Assembly: GCA_021604725.1 (NCBI GenBank)
Contig: BQJN01000007.1
Coordinates: 1 to 63,427 of the forward strand
DNA: 63,427 bases
Source: Lysobacteraceae bacterium
GTDB lineage: Bacteria > Pseudomonadota > Gammaproteobacteria > Xanthomonadales > BQJN01
Direction: 5' to 3'
Position 1 is the first letter of the stretch; each line of letters starts with the position of its first letter. Made by a program: the position numbers and the translations under genes. Under the pieces are notes generated by a model, which worked only from the letters and a program-made list of their open reading frames with translations, was not told the DNA's origin and ran no database searches. Shown here piece after piece: positions 26,282-35,570 of the stretch.

Positions 26282-26874
26282 TGACCGATCGATTAGTCGA
26301 CATCCAATACCGCGCCGCCGATGGTGTCGCCGACCTGCAGCAAATTCTTGACCTGCAGCTCAGCAACCTTGAGCGTGCGGTTAGCGCCGACCACATAGAG
26401 TCAGACGGGTTCGTCACGGTACAGCATGACCTTGAGCTTTTGACCGCCATGAACGATGTGCAGCGGCATGTGGTTGCCGTTGCAGACGGGCAGGTGGTGG
26501 GCTATGCCTTGAGCATGTTGCCGTCGTTTGAGCAGCGCATTCCCATCCTTCAACCCATGTGTCGCATGTTGGAGAAGCTGCGGGCGCAAGGTCATCCGAT
26601 GTTGCAGGGCCCATTTATGATTATGGGGCAGATTTGTGTGGCGGCAGCGGCCCGAGGGCAGGGTGTGCCTTACGGCCTGTACGCTTGCATGCGTCAACTC
26701 TATGCACCTCAATACAGCAGTTTGATCACCGAAGTATCGCGACGCAACCCACGTTCCTCGCACGTCCACCAGCGCGTCGGCTTCCAATTGCTGCAGCGCT
26801 ACACCGATCCCGACGGCGAAATATGGGATCTGATTGGCTGGGATCTAAACACTCAAGAACCGATCGAATCTTAA
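26281..26874 (+). CDS. GNAT-family N-acetyltransferase
   Basis: A 197-aa protein with a GNAT fold. The acetyl-CoA loop is in QICVAAAARGQGVPYGLYACM, with a following NPRSSHVHQRVGFQLL helix typical of the family. Its substrate is unknown. It overlaps the NYN nuclease gene by one base, so the two are translationally coupled and may be functionally linked. It converges with the RND adaptor gene (4-bp overlap). Confidence 0.85.
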   Translation: MTDRLVDIQYRAADGVADLQQILDLQLSNLERAVSADHIESDGFVTVQHDLELLTAMNDVQRHVVAVADGQVVGYALSMLPSFEQRIPILQPMCRMLEKLRAQGHPMLQGPFMIMGQICVAAAARGQGVPYGLYACMRQLYAPQYSSLITEVSRRNPRSSHVHQRVGFQLLQRYTDPDGEIWDLIGWDLNTQEPIES

Positions 26875-27929
26875 GGGCGTTCCCGAACAACAACCGACTG
26901 CCCGGGCGACAATCGTTCGGCTCCGCGAATAATGATCTGGTCACCTTCCTCGATATTGGCCACGGCAACGCGACTACCAACCGTAACCAAAACATCGGCT
27001 TCGATTTGTTCTGCCGTGTTGTCGCTGTTGACTCGGTACAGCAACTGCTGGCCGCCGCGTTGCACCAGCGCGTCTCGTGGAACCGACACGGCGGTCACCG
27101 GGTCGGCGGTCGGCAATCGCACCTGCACGGGTTGCCCGACCATCCAGTCGCCGGGTCCGGCAGCAAGTCGTATCTCTATCATTCGAGATACAGCATCACC
27201 GACCGGGACCACAGACCTGACGGCATGTGTTCGACGTCGCCCGTCGCTGGACACTTCCAATTCCGCGCCCACCGCTACAAAACGAGCCAAATGGATAGGG
27301 GCCGGTACGCTGATCTCGATGCGGCCGGTAGACACCAATCTCACCACGTCCTCACCAAGGGTCAGGTACTCGCCGGGGGTGGCCAGGCGTTCGACGACGT
27401 GGCCGGCGAACGGTGCACGAATGCTGGCGCGAGCCAGATCACCCTCTGCACGCGTCAATTGCGCCTGGGCATCGGTCAACTGATGTTTTACTCGATCGCG
27501 CCAGGCAAGCGACTCATCGAGCAGACTCTCTGAGCCACTCTTGCTGGCAGCTAGCCCCTGGTTTCGCTCAAGTTCTCGTTCGCGCCAAACCAATTCTGCT
27601 TGCAGGCGATCGACAGCCGCTTGCGCTTGGGTCACCGCCACCTCAAGCAATCGCGAATCCAGCTGCGCAAGGATATCGCCGGCTACCACCTGATCGCCGA
27701 CCTGCAACACGCTGCGCAGAACACCTTCGGTTTCGGCTGAGATCCGTGCATCGGCCAGGCTGACAACCGACCCTGGAGCGTCCAGTGTTGCTGCAAGCTG
27801 ACGGATCTCGGCGGTCACGACATCAACCTGGGCCGGAGGCATCTCATACTGCGCCTGAACCGATCCTGCCAACAACAAAAGGAGACACGCGAAATAGAGG
27901 CGGTTTGTAGTCATTCTGGGTGCTTTCAT
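26871..27929 (-). CDS. RND efflux periplasmic adaptor (membrane fusion protein)
   Basis: A 352-aa protein with a signal peptide (cleavage near VQAQ), a split biotinyl-lipoyl-like domain (PGSVVSLADARISAETEGVL and later RASIRAPFAGHVVERL), a helical hairpin (about 90-160) and a beta-barrel domain. It bridges the inner-membrane RND pump to an outer-membrane channel. It lies downstream of the permease gene with a 4-bp overlap, the reverse of the common adaptor-first order. No outer-membrane factor is adjacent. Confidence 0.9.
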   Translation of the reverse strand: MKAPRMTTNRLYFACLLLLLAGSVQAQYEMPPAQVDVVTAEIRQLAATLDAPGSVVSLADARISAETEGVLRSVLQVGDQVVAGDILAQLDSRLLEVAVTQAQAAVDRLQAELVWRERELERNQGLAASKSGSESLLDESLAWRDRVKHQLTDAQAQLTRAEGDLARASIRAPFAGHVVERLATPGEYLTLGEDVVRLVSTGRIEISVPAPIHLARFVAVGAELEVSSDGRRRTHAVRSVVPVGDAVSRMIEIRLAAGPGDWMVGQPVQVRLPTADPVTAVSVPRDALVQRGGQQLLYRVNSDNTAEQIEADVLVTVGSRVAVANIEEGDQIIIRGAERLSPGQSVVVRERP

Positions 27930-30900
27930 TTGCTGGCTACTTCAATACTGCCATTGGTGTTGCGCCTTGCGGTGAACTGCAGCAGGCTGGGCAACAATAG
28001 CAGGGTGAACAAGGTTGAGACGGCCAGGCCGCCGACGATTGCTGCGGCCATGCCGCGATAGATTTCACTGCCGGGCCCTGGCACCACCAGCAAAGGCAAC
28101 ATGCCGAATAGACTGGTCAGTGTGCTCATGAAAATGGGTCGAAGCCGATAGCGAAGCGCCTGATGTACAGCCTCACCTCTGCTCATGCCTGACGCTTCAG
28201 CGGAGCGAGTTTGTGCCACCAGCAAGATCGCGTTGTTGACCACCAGCCCAAGTAAAATAATGAAACCAATCATGCCGAGCAGGTCCAGTGGCTGGAACTT
28301 GATCCAATTCACCACGGTGATGGCCAGAACACCGCCAACGGCTGCCAGTGGGATCGATATCACTACCAACATGGCATCCTTCAAGGAGCGGAACAGCCCG
28401 GCCATGATCAGTATCAGCAACCCGAAGGCAGTCAGGAAATTGACGCCCAGGGTACCGATAGCGCGCTCCAGGTCTTCAACACTGCCGGCATATTGGATGG
28501 TGCCATCGTCCGGCATTGCCGCCATCAGCTGTGGCTCGATCTCTTGCTGCAGACGCTGAATCAGTGCCTCCAGCGACATGCCTTCGGGCGGATTGACCAT
28601 CACGCTGTAGGCGCGTGCGCGGTTGATGCGCACGATCATGGACGGTGAGGGCTCGACCCGAATATCAGCCAACGCGCCCAGTTGTACAACGCCGCCACTG
28701 GGCGTCGTCACCGGCATGGCCGCCATCGCCTCTGGAGTATCAAAACGGGTGGTCTTCAGGTAGATGTCGACGCGGTCACGACCGGTGAAGTACTCACCCA
28801 GCCATACGCCCTGACCTAACTGAAGAATGATCCGAGTTAAATCCTGGCGATTCCAGCCGACCTCAGCGAGACGCACGTCGTTGGGTGTGAAACGAAGCTC
28901 GGTCGCTTCGGCGAATGGGTCAGGTTGCGGCTGAGCCGAGGCACCGGGCAGGGTGCTCGGAATAATCTGCATCGCCATCGCCACCACCGGCTTCAAGGCA
29001 TCCAGATCGGTCGCACTAAGGCGCATCTCCACGCTGTTGGCATCGTCGAAGCCACCGAACAGGCTGCGGCGCAGGGTGAAGCCAAAGGTGTCTGGAATAT
29101 CATTGGTGATCTGAGACTGCACGACGCCCTGAAACGACTCAAGGTCAACGCCGTCCGCCGGGTTGATCGCCAACCAGCCGCCGGATCCACCGGGGAATGA
29201 CCAGAGAAAATAGTCACGCACACCCGGCTCTTTTTCGCCATCCAGATGCGGCTGCAAGCGATCGATCAGTAACTGCGCGATCTCCTGATCAGAGGTATCG
29301 ATGTTGGTGCCTGGCGGAAAGAACAGGAAGGTGTCGACGGTGTCGCGTTTGACCGGAGGCAGGTAATTGCTTTCTGGCCACAGCCAAACGGCCATTGCGA
29401 TCGAACCTGCCATCAGGCCACCGATCCACCCCAGCTGTTTCAGGCGCGTGCCGGTCAGCGCCACCAGTCGCTCGGCCATGCGGTCCCAAACCGTGACCGT
29501 TTTCTGTGCCGGTGGCAATACATGCATCCAGTAGCGGGCCGCTGTGGGCAGTACGGTGACGGCGATCAACAAAGAAATCGAAACACCGATGGCGATGGTG
29601 AGCGCCAGGTCGGCGAACATCTGACCTTCAACATCGGTCAGGAACATGATTGGAATGAAGATCGCCACGGTGGTCGCCGTGGACGCCAGCAGGGCACCCC
29701 AGACCTCACTGCTGCCACGGTCGCTGGCAGTTTCCACGTCAACCCCACGCTCACGCAATCGAACAATGTTTTCGAGTACGACGATGGCCGCATCCAGCAC
29801 CATGCCGGTCGCAAAGGCCAGGCCTGCCAGCGAGATCACGTTGAGCGAACGACCGGCTGCCGACAGCAGCACGAAGGTGCCCAGCAACGATACCGGAATG
29901 GCCAGCGCAACGATGAATGTAGCCCGCCATTGCCGCAAAAAAAGCCACAATATGCCGATCGCCAGCAGTACACCGACAAACAGGTTGCCGGTCAACAGGT
30001 TGATTGAGCGATTGATGTACAAGGCCGGATCGAAGCTGTACTCGGCGCGCATGCCGCGCTCAGCAAAGATCGTCTCATTCAGCTCATTGATTCTTGATTT
30101 GACGCCATCGAGCGCCTTCAGCACGTTGGCGTCCGTGGTCTTGCTGATGGCGAATCGCGCAGCTGGGTGGCCACTGTGATAGATGAACCCCTCACGGCGC
30201 GGTGGGCCATATTCAATGGTCGCCAAATCTCCCAATGTCACCGGCTGCCCGTCGCGCCAATCGAGTATCAGGCGGTCCAGTTCATCGACGTCATAGCGTC
30301 CTTCAATGCGCAATGTGTAACTGCGCCGACCGACATCAACAGCGCCAGATGAAATATCGGCAGAACGGCCAATACGATCGACAGCGCGAGCAATATCCAC
30401 TTGCAGCTCGGCCGCCTTGTACGGATCGATGACGATTTGCAGCTGGTCAGAAACGTTGCCGCTGGTGTCGAACATGTCGACCTTGGCCACGCCATAAAGG
30501 GACGCCAGCTCCGGCACGATCACCTCGCGCAAAAAGCGCTTGTTCTCGATCAGTCGATGTTCGGTGCCGGGCAGCTGCTGGACAAAGTATTCGATCAATT
30601 GATCATTGGCATCGCCCCACTCGCCGAGAGAAACCTGAGGTCGCTCAGCATTCGCCGGTAACGGGCGCAGTCGATTGAGCCGACTGATGACATCAATCAG
30701 CGCGCGCGTCATATCGGTTTCCAGCGCGAACTCGACTTGTATCCAGCCGAAGTTGGGCATGCTCCAGGCCTGCATTTCAGTCATGCCCGGCGTGCCTTGC
30801 AGTACCTCTTCGACCGGTACCGTTAGCTCCGACTCGACCTCGCGTGGTGATGCCCCTGGCCAGGCCAGAGCAACACTCATCACCGGCTTCTCAATCTGTG

Positions 30901-31012
30901 GCAACAACTGGGCCGGAATGTTGCTGACGGAAATGATGCCGAGCAAGATCACCACAGCAGCAATGATGCTAACGGCGGCGGGGTTGGCCAGGCTGGCTTG
31001 GGTTAGGCGCAT
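27926..31012 (-). CDS. RND-family efflux permease (HAE-type)
   Basis: A 1028-aa, 12-helix proton-driven pump with two large periplasmic loops. It begins MRLTQASLANPAAVSIIAAVV. TM4 carries the conserved acidic residue in FATGMVLDAAIVVLENIVRL. The second half repeats the fold, with GMIGFIILLGLVVNNAILLV in TM10. Length and duplication are normal for AcrB/MdtB-like pumps, but the sequence suggests a divergent HAE subgroup and the substrate cannot be read. It is co-transcribed with the adaptor. Confidence 0.92.
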   Translation of the reverse strand: MRLTQASLANPAAVSIIAAVVILLGIISVSNIPAQLLPQIEKPVMSVALAWPGASPREVESELTVPVEEVLQGTPGMTEMQAWSMPNFGWIQVEFALETDMTRALIDVISRLNRLRPLPANAERPQVSLGEWGDANDQLIEYFVQQLPGTEHRLIENKRFLREVIVPELASLYGVAKVDMFDTSGNVSDQLQIVIDPYKAAELQVDIARAVDRIGRSADISSGAVDVGRRSYTLRIEGRYDVDELDRLILDWRDGQPVTLGDLATIEYGPPRREGFIYHSGHPAARFAISKTTDANVLKALDGVKSRINELNETIFAERGMRAEYSFDPALYINRSINLLTGNLFVGVLLAIGILWLFLRQWRATFIVALAIPVSLLGTFVLLSAAGRSLNVISLAGLAFATGMVLDAAIVVLENIVRLRERGVDVETASDRGSSEVWGALLASTATTVAIFIPIMFLTDVEGQMFADLALTIAIGVSISLLIAVTVLPTAARYWMHVLPPAQKTVTVWDRMAERLVALTGTRLKQLGWIGGLMAGSIAMAVWLWPESNYLPPVKRDTVDTFLFFPPGTNIDTSDQEIAQLLIDRLQPHLDGEKEPGVRDYFLWSFPGGSGGWLAINPADGVDLESFQGVVQSQITNDIPDTFGFTLRRSLFGGFDDANSVEMRLSATDLDALKPVVAMAMQIIPSTLPGASAQPQPDPFAEATELRFTPNDVRLAEVGWNRQDLTRIILQLGQGVWLGEYFTGRDRVDIYLKTTRFDTPEAMAAMPVTTPSGGVVQLGALADIRVEPSPSMIVRINRARAYSVMVNPPEGMSLEALIQRLQQEIEPQLMAAMPDDGTIQYAGSVEDLERAIGTLGVNFLTAFGLLILIMAGLFRSLKDAMLVVISIPLAAVGGVLAITVVNWIKFQPLDLLGMIGFIILLGLVVNNAILLVAQTRSAEASGMSRGEAVHQALRYRLRPIFMSTLTSLFGMLPLLVVPGPGSEIYRGMAAAIVGGLAVSTLFTLLLLPSLLQFTARRNTNGSIEVASK

Positions 31013-31095
31013 CGGCGTTTTTGTTACCTAAAACCGGTTTGCTGGCCACGATCGCAGATCGGGCAAATCGCTGCAAGCCAGCGTTGAGTCAAAGG

Positions 31096-32244
31096 TCATT
31101 CAGCGAACCAGTATTCAACGTCGAACAGTGGTGCCCCAGCGTCGTCTGTATAGCAGGAAAAGTAGCTTTCCAGCTTCGGCTGATAACGCTGCATGATGGT
31201 GTCGATGTGTAGGTCTGTCAGCTCACGTTTGTAGGCGCTGATGCTATGGCGTGAGTAACAGCTTTTTTGCTGTTTGCCCGCCTGTCGGATGCAGCTGTCG
31301 TCGTACTCGCAAAGTTCAATTAGCCAACCAGTAAGCCAGGCTGGTTCGAGCAGCAGTCGATCTCCATGGTCATCGCGAAAACAACCGAAGAAACTTTGTT
31401 CCAGCTCTGCATAATGTGCTTCGAACTCATCGTACTCCATGGCATCCCAGTCATACTGATCCATGCCGCTGGACTGCCAGCAAGGTTCGGCGTTTTCCTC
31501 GACGATGCTTTCGCAGTATTGGTCACCCAGGCAGTAGCTCAATGACTCTTCGGTGATGCTGTCAAAAACCCAGCTGACTCCAGCAATGCCGAGCAATGCA
31601 GCGATTTTCGCCAACTTGAATTTCTTGATCACGAGAAATGCCGCGCCGGCAATGCCGGCGGTGCCTGCCAGAATGCCTTTTATGTTTCTCTTCGGCGGTT
31701 CGTTTGCGGTGGCTTCGACTGCTCCACTACTGGCATAAGCTGGTGTGAAACCGGTATCTTCGGTTTGCTCCAGTTTGGCGAAAAACACGCCACAAGCGAT
31801 GCAACTGCTTTCCTTCTTCTGCTCCTTGCCGCATTTTGGACAGCAAAACCCCGGCCCCTTGGGGTCGATGCTGTCGTCTTCGACCAAGGCCAGTTTCGAG
31901 CTGAATGTTGGTGCAGCAGGCGCGTCGCTCGCGGGTTGGCTCTGTGTTGCGGAGTTGTTCGGATTTTGCTCAGTTGGAATGGCTGGTTTGGGCTTGGCCT
32001 GCGCGACAGTGACTCGCTCCAGCCGCGCCTCCAATCCGACTTCTTGCAACATGCCTTTCATGCGGTAGGCTGCCTTGTGCTCAGCCCCAGGTTTGAGCAC
32101 AACTTCCTTGCTGCTGGCAACGATTTTCTGTGCCGTTGCTGGATTTAGCTTAAATAGTCGACACAGGCCCTCGCTGGCTTGCTCGGCGGTGAATCCTTCA
32201 ATCAAGCGGCCACAGTAAATAACCTTGAATTTGTCGGGTTGCAT
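31096..32244 (-). CDS. Unrecognised zinc-ribbon membrane protein
   Basis: A 382-aa protein. The N-terminal 80 residues form a compact alpha/beta unit (FKVIYCGRLIEGF... through MLQEVGLEARLE), followed by a low-complexity linker, a four-Cys zinc ribbon (CCPKCG...CIACG, about 135-152), two hydrophobic helices (about 188-205 and 210-228), and a Cys-rich C-terminal domain of about 150 residues with at least nine Cys, which suggests an oxidised extracytoplasmic location. I recognise no named family beyond the ribbon. It may be an envelope sensor. Confidence 0.6.
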   Translation of the reverse strand: MQPDKFKVIYCGRLIEGFTAEQASEGLCRLFKLNPATAQKIVASSKEVVLKPGAEHKAAYRMKGMLQEVGLEARLERVTVAQAKPKPAIPTEQNPNNSATQSQPASDAPAAPTFSSKLALVEDDSIDPKGPGFCCPKCGKEQKKESSCIACGVFFAKLEQTEDTGFTPAYASSGAVEATANEPPKRNIKGILAGTAGIAGAAFLVIKKFKLAKIAALLGIAGVSWVFDSITEESLSYCLGDQYCESIVEENAEPCWQSSGMDQYDWDAMEYDEFEAHYAELEQSFFGCFRDDHGDRLLLEPAWLTGWLIELCEYDDSCIRQAGKQQKSCYSRHSISAYKRELTDLHIDTIMQRYQPKLESYFSCYTDDAGAPLFDVEYWFAE

Positions 32245-32330
32245 GTTGGTCCCTCAAACATTGATCGTCGCATCATAGGTATGACTGACGAAATGGTAAA
32301 GTGCGTGTTGGACAAATAACGTTGCTCCAA

Positions 32331-32774
32331 ATGCATTTCTATCGAATAAAGACTCTAAGTTTGTTGACGTTGTCCGCATTCAGCGCATCGACACTGTCTG
32401 TGGCGGATCCACTTCAACTGCAACGTGGTCAGCAGTTGTACCAGGAAGGAATGGGTACAGCGCAGGTGATGGCGACCATGACGGTGGGGGAACAAATCGT
32501 TGAAGTCCCCGCCGAAGCACTGCCCTGCGCTGGCTGCCATGGGGCAGACCGCCTGGGTCGATCAGAAGACGGTGTCACCGCACCCGATCTGCGTTGGTCA
32601 GTGCTGACCGAAGGTCGTACCGCCGGTGCCTATACGCGAGCGGCACTGGTACGCGCCATCTCCACCGGGGTTGACCCACAAGGCAAGGAACTGGGCGTTT
32701 CCATGCCTCGTTACCGCATGAGTCAACAAGACATGCTGGACCTGGTGGCCTACCTCACTTCGACCACCGAGTAA
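32331..32774 (+). CDS. Small exported c-type cytochrome
   Basis: A 147-aa protein with a signal peptide (to about SVADP) and one CAGCH haem-binding site. MPRYRM near the C-terminus could give the distal Met ligand, before MLDLVAYL. It is a class I cytochrome-c fold, likely a periplasmic electron carrier. ATG 32331 is preferred to the in-frame GTG at 32301. No partner oxidoreductase is adjacent, so it is an orphan. A repeat block begins 25 bp after the stop. Confidence 0.85.
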   Translation: MHFYRIKTLSLLTLSAFSASTLSVADPLQLQRGQQLYQEGMGTAQVMATMTVGEQIVEVPAEALPCAGCHGADRLGRSEDGVTAPDLRWSVLTEGRTAGAYTRAALVRAISTGVDPQGKELGVSMPRYRMSQQDMLDLVAYLTSTTE

Positions 32775-32798
32775 GCCATCGTCGATTGATCTTTTGGC

Positions 32799-33358
32799 TT
32801 CAGGAAATAAGCACCAGGAGGGCAGGAGGGCCAGAGAGGCGAACATAGTTCGTTTTGAAGATGGATTCCGGGTCAAGCCCGGAATGACAGCGGTTGTGAA
32901 TCTGTTCCCATACTTCGGTCAACTCAAGGCTGCGCCAGCAGCCCTCACCGGCCCTCCTTCTCTCCTAGTGTTCTATCTTTCAAGCTCGCGCTGGCGAGCC
33001 CGGCGGATAGCCATCCGCTTCAGGAAATAAGCACTAGGAGGGCAGGAGGGCCAGAGAGGCGAACACAGTTCGTATTTGAAGATGGATTCCGGGAGCCGAG
33101 TCCAGGCCCGGGATGACGCCGCCCGGAATGACCGGGTGTTTGTGTGAGGCCGTCATTGTAACTTTTGCCAAGGCCCAGGCTGCGGTAGCAACCTCATTCA
33201 TCTCATTCTCTCATTGTGCACATTCATCTTTTGGCGCGACGCGTAAAGAGCGGGCAGCGCCCGCATCAGGAAATGGCACCATGAGAAAAGGAGGTCAATG
33301 AGGCGAGCGTCACTCGCTTTAATCAAGATGGGTGCCGGGTTCCGGCCCGGGATGACAG
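32799..33358. repeat. Repeat block (family B): three direct units with inverted arms
   Basis: Units start near 32799, 33018 and 33265. Each carries CAGGAAAT...GGAGG...GAGGCGA followed by a GGATTCCGGG/CCCGGAATGAC-like palindrome. Between units are inverted arms: GGCCCTCCTTCTCTCCTAGT (32950-32969) can pair with CACTAGGAGGGCAGGAGGGC (33032 on), and CTCATTCTCTCATTGTGCAC (about 33203-33222) with the CACCATGAGAAAAGGAGG arm of the third unit. Arm sequences differ between pairs but still complement. No gene is seen in 32775-33382. Confidence 0.75.
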
Positions 33359-33382
33359 AGTGTTCGTCATCCCACGATCGTG

Positions 33383-33835
33383 CTAGTCGGGTTCATCGCC
33401 CTTGGGCGGTTGGATCAGCGTGTTCTGGTCATGTACCAGATACCAGCCGTCGCCTTCCTTCTTGAACAACAGCGCCAGGTAATGATCGATATGGTAAGGC
33501 TGGCCATTGCGGTCGGCTTCATCGTAGGCCACCTTTAACAGGGCGTGACCCATCTCTTCGGTTTTCTCAATGGCCAGAATCTCGTAGTCCAGGGTCCATC
33601 CCTCGCTTTCGAACCACCCTTGCAAGACTTGCCGATACTCTGCCGAATCCTCCCAATACCGACCATCAGGCAGGATGAATGTCAGGCGTGGAGATTTGGT
33701 CAGCGTAGACTCAAACGCGGCAAAGTCGCGAGACTGGATCGCATCCAGATGGCGCTTCAGTGTGCAGTCGAAATCGCAAGCAGACGTTGTTGGTGCAAAG
33801 AAAATGACTATTAGCAGAAATGCCAGCGTTTTCAT
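33383..33835 (-). CDS. Exported NTF2/SnoaL-like protein
   Basis: A 150-aa protein with a signal peptide (MKTLAFLLIVIFFAPTTSA) and a mature domain of about 130 residues that looks like a cystatin/NTF2-like fold: a helix with LDAIQSRDFAAFESTL, then strands ending in YHIDHYLALLFKKEGDGWYLVHDQ. Two Cys near the mature N-terminus (CDFDC) could form a disulfide. Its function is unknown. It stands alone on the minus strand beside the repeat block. Confidence 0.7.
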   Translation of the reverse strand: MKTLAFLLIVIFFAPTTSACDFDCTLKRHLDAIQSRDFAAFESTLTKSPRLTFILPDGRYWEDSAEYRQVLQGWFESEGWTLDYEILAIEKTEEMGHALLKVAYDEADRNGQPYHIDHYLALLFKKEGDGWYLVHDQNTLIQPPKGDEPD

Positions 33836-33907
33836 GAGTACTCCGGTAGGGCGCGCAAAAGTGTACAGCGGGCATGATACCGTTTCAGAAACCCGCTGAT
33901 ATGCCGA

Positions 33908-34441
33908 TCACGTCGATGTTTGCGGCAAAAGTTCTTCCAGCGCATACAGTGTTTTTTGCGGTATTCGGTGTGGGTCCAAGTATCGGCCAATGACTGTTAG
34001 AGCATGATCGAATTGGCTTATGTTGAGGTATCGAAGTAGGAACCTGACGTCGTCGATGTCTGAGTACCCCTCGCCGATGCGCATGGCGGCGGATTTCAAT
34101 GCGAGTAGATACTCTGGTCTAGCGACGAAGACCTTGAGGTTGGGTAAGTCCAGGTACGGTGACCATTCGGCATTGTTGCTGAGAAAGCCCTTGACTGCGT
34201 CGTTCAACCAGTCTGCGGGGAGGTTTTCGGCCTCGGCGATGCGACCGGCGGCTTCACGGATTTCGGCCGTCGGACGAAACAGAGCATCTAGATCTTTGGT
34301 TGCTGGTCGGGCGTCGAAAACCAGGCACATCACCGCTCCGCCAACCAGGTGCAGTTCTCCAGTCGAACCCTGTGTACCCAGTTCGTGATCCAGCATGTGG
34401 AGCAATTGGGTAATGCGATCTTTGTTTAATCCCTGACTCAC
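33908..34441 (-). CDS. Nucleotidyltransferase-fold protein (DUF6036-like), possible toxin-antitoxin partner
   Basis: A 177-aa protein. GTG 34441 is the likely start because it overlaps the stop of the upstream gene in a GTGA junction; a longer frame to 34612 would run through that gene. The core motif LHLVGGAVMCLVFDARPATKDLDALF has the GG and D-x-D pattern of minimal nucleotidyltransferases, and LALKSAAMR and DIDDVRFLLRYL helices follow. This resembles DUF6036/AbiEii-type proteins. With the ribbon-helix-helix gene it forms a possible two-gene regulatory or toxin-antitoxin unit. Confidence 0.7.
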   Translation of the reverse strand: MSQGLNKDRITQLLHMLDHELGTQGSTGELHLVGGAVMCLVFDARPATKDLDALFRPTAEIREAAGRIAEAENLPADWLNDAVKGFLSNNAEWSPYLDLPNLKVFVARPEYLLALKSAAMRIGEGYSDIDDVRFLLRYLNISQFDHALTVIGRYLDPHRIPQKTLYALEELLPQTST

Positions 34442-34926
34442 ACTCTGTCGCCAACGCCTGAGTCGACAAATATGTTGCGCCGCTTGAATGCGGCGGGCGC
34501 ATTGATCAACAGATACGGGCGAAGTGCGCGGAGATTCGTGCCAAATACCGGATATTCCAGAGGAGCGGTGTCTCCTACCCAGCCGGGGGTCGGTACGCCC
34601 AGCTGTTCGCACCTTTGTTCAAACAGGGCGCAGACGTAGTTCTGGGTGTACGCATCCAATCGCTCAAGTTCAGGCTGAGGTTTGTGCATGACCGATATTT
34701 CCGGCACAGACAGGCGGGACAGAAAATCAATCAGTTCAGCGAACAGCAGTGTTCTGTCGCCGGTCTCAAACGTGGCCAATAGCTGTCGAAACTCACGCTC
34801 TTTTGCCGTCAGCACGCACTGCAGAATGTAAGCTGACATATCGACGCCGGCGTTTTTGGCCGCGAGTCGGATCAGTTTCTTGTCTGATTCAGACACGCGT
34901 ATTTGAAGTTGAGTGCGTTTGCTCAT
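34438..34926 (-). CDS. Ribbon-helix-helix (DUF1778-like) protein with long C-terminal extension
   Basis: A 162-aa protein. The N-terminal 50 residues (MSKRTQLQIRVSESDKKLIRLAAKNAGVDMSAYIL) have the ribbon-helix-helix pattern of DUF1778-type antitoxins: a beta strand then two helices. The C-terminal 100 residues are unassigned and include ISVMHKPQPELERLDAYTQNYV. ATG 34926 fits the domain start; ATG 34950 is also in frame. The stop overlaps the nucleotidyltransferase start by 4 bp. It likely binds DNA to autoregulate the pair. Confidence 0.7.
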   Translation of the reverse strand: MSKRTQLQIRVSESDKKLIRLAAKNAGVDMSAYILQCVLTAKEREFRQLLATFETGDRTLLFAELIDFLSRLSVPEISVMHKPQPELERLDAYTQNYVCALFEQRCEQLGVPTPGWVGDTAPLEYPVFGTNLRALRPYLLINAPAAFKRRNIFVDSGVGDRV

Positions 34927-35093
34927 GTGCTCAGAATACGAATTGAACATTGAGGTGTCAATACAAGCGTAATGACAGATTTGACAGTTGTTCCAACGAC
35001 GACGGTTTCGTCTCTTTAAACAACAAGCGATAAGGTATGCGGAGCAACCGACACACTCAAATGTCTACCCGTCCAAGATGACGATCGAGAACG

Positions 35094-35570
35094 TTACGGG
35101 TTTCGACGGCAAAGGCTAAATCGGATCTTGCGGATTCCGACCTCGGTCGTCCAGGTATGGTCCCGTGAGAATCCAAGACACTCATACAGGTTAATGGCTG
35201 GCGTATTGGCTATGGCTGTTTCGACCAATGCCGTAGTCCATGGCTGGCTGTCCATTAAGTGGTGGATTAGGCCTGACGCCAAGCCTTGGCGGAAGTAGGC
35301 CGGGTCAACCACCAAAGAATGGATATTGAGTTCGTCGCGGTCGCAGAGAAACTCCAAAACGGCGGTCAGCGTTTCCCTTTTCCAGGCACCAATAAACTTC
35401 GTGCCGGCATCGGCTCGGTCCTTGTTGCTTCGGTCTAGTGGTGGGAAGTTGTCGGCTGAGATTAGTGCGGCTTCGACCTGGTATGAGCGTTGGAAGACAG
35501 CCTGCATTTTTTCAGCGGTATCGGGGTCGCATGGATCCAACGGTCGAATGTCGAAACCGGTTTTGATCAT
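35094..35570 (-). CDS. GNAT-family N-acetyltransferase, last gene of the mod operon
   Basis: A 158-aa protein with GNAT features: a HSLVVDPAYFRQGLASGLIHHLM acetyl-CoA loop (RQGLA in place of R-x-x-G-x-G/A) and NTPAINLYECLGFSRD near the C-terminus. Its substrate is unknown. Its start overlaps the PhyH gene by 4 bp, so it ends a tightly coupled minus-strand operon. Confidence 0.85.
   Translation of the reverse strand: MIKTGFDIRPLDPCDPDTAEKMQAVFQRSYQVEAALISADNFPPLDRSNKDRADAGTKFIGAWKRETLTAVLEFLCDRDELNIHSLVVDPAYFRQGLASGLIHHLMDSQPWTTALVETAIANTPAINLYECLGFSRDHTWTTEVGIRKIRFSLCRRNP

Noticed and set aside
26559..27533. 324-aa plus-strand ORF
   Set aside because: Overlaps the GNAT gene and is antisense to the RND adaptor; no family features.
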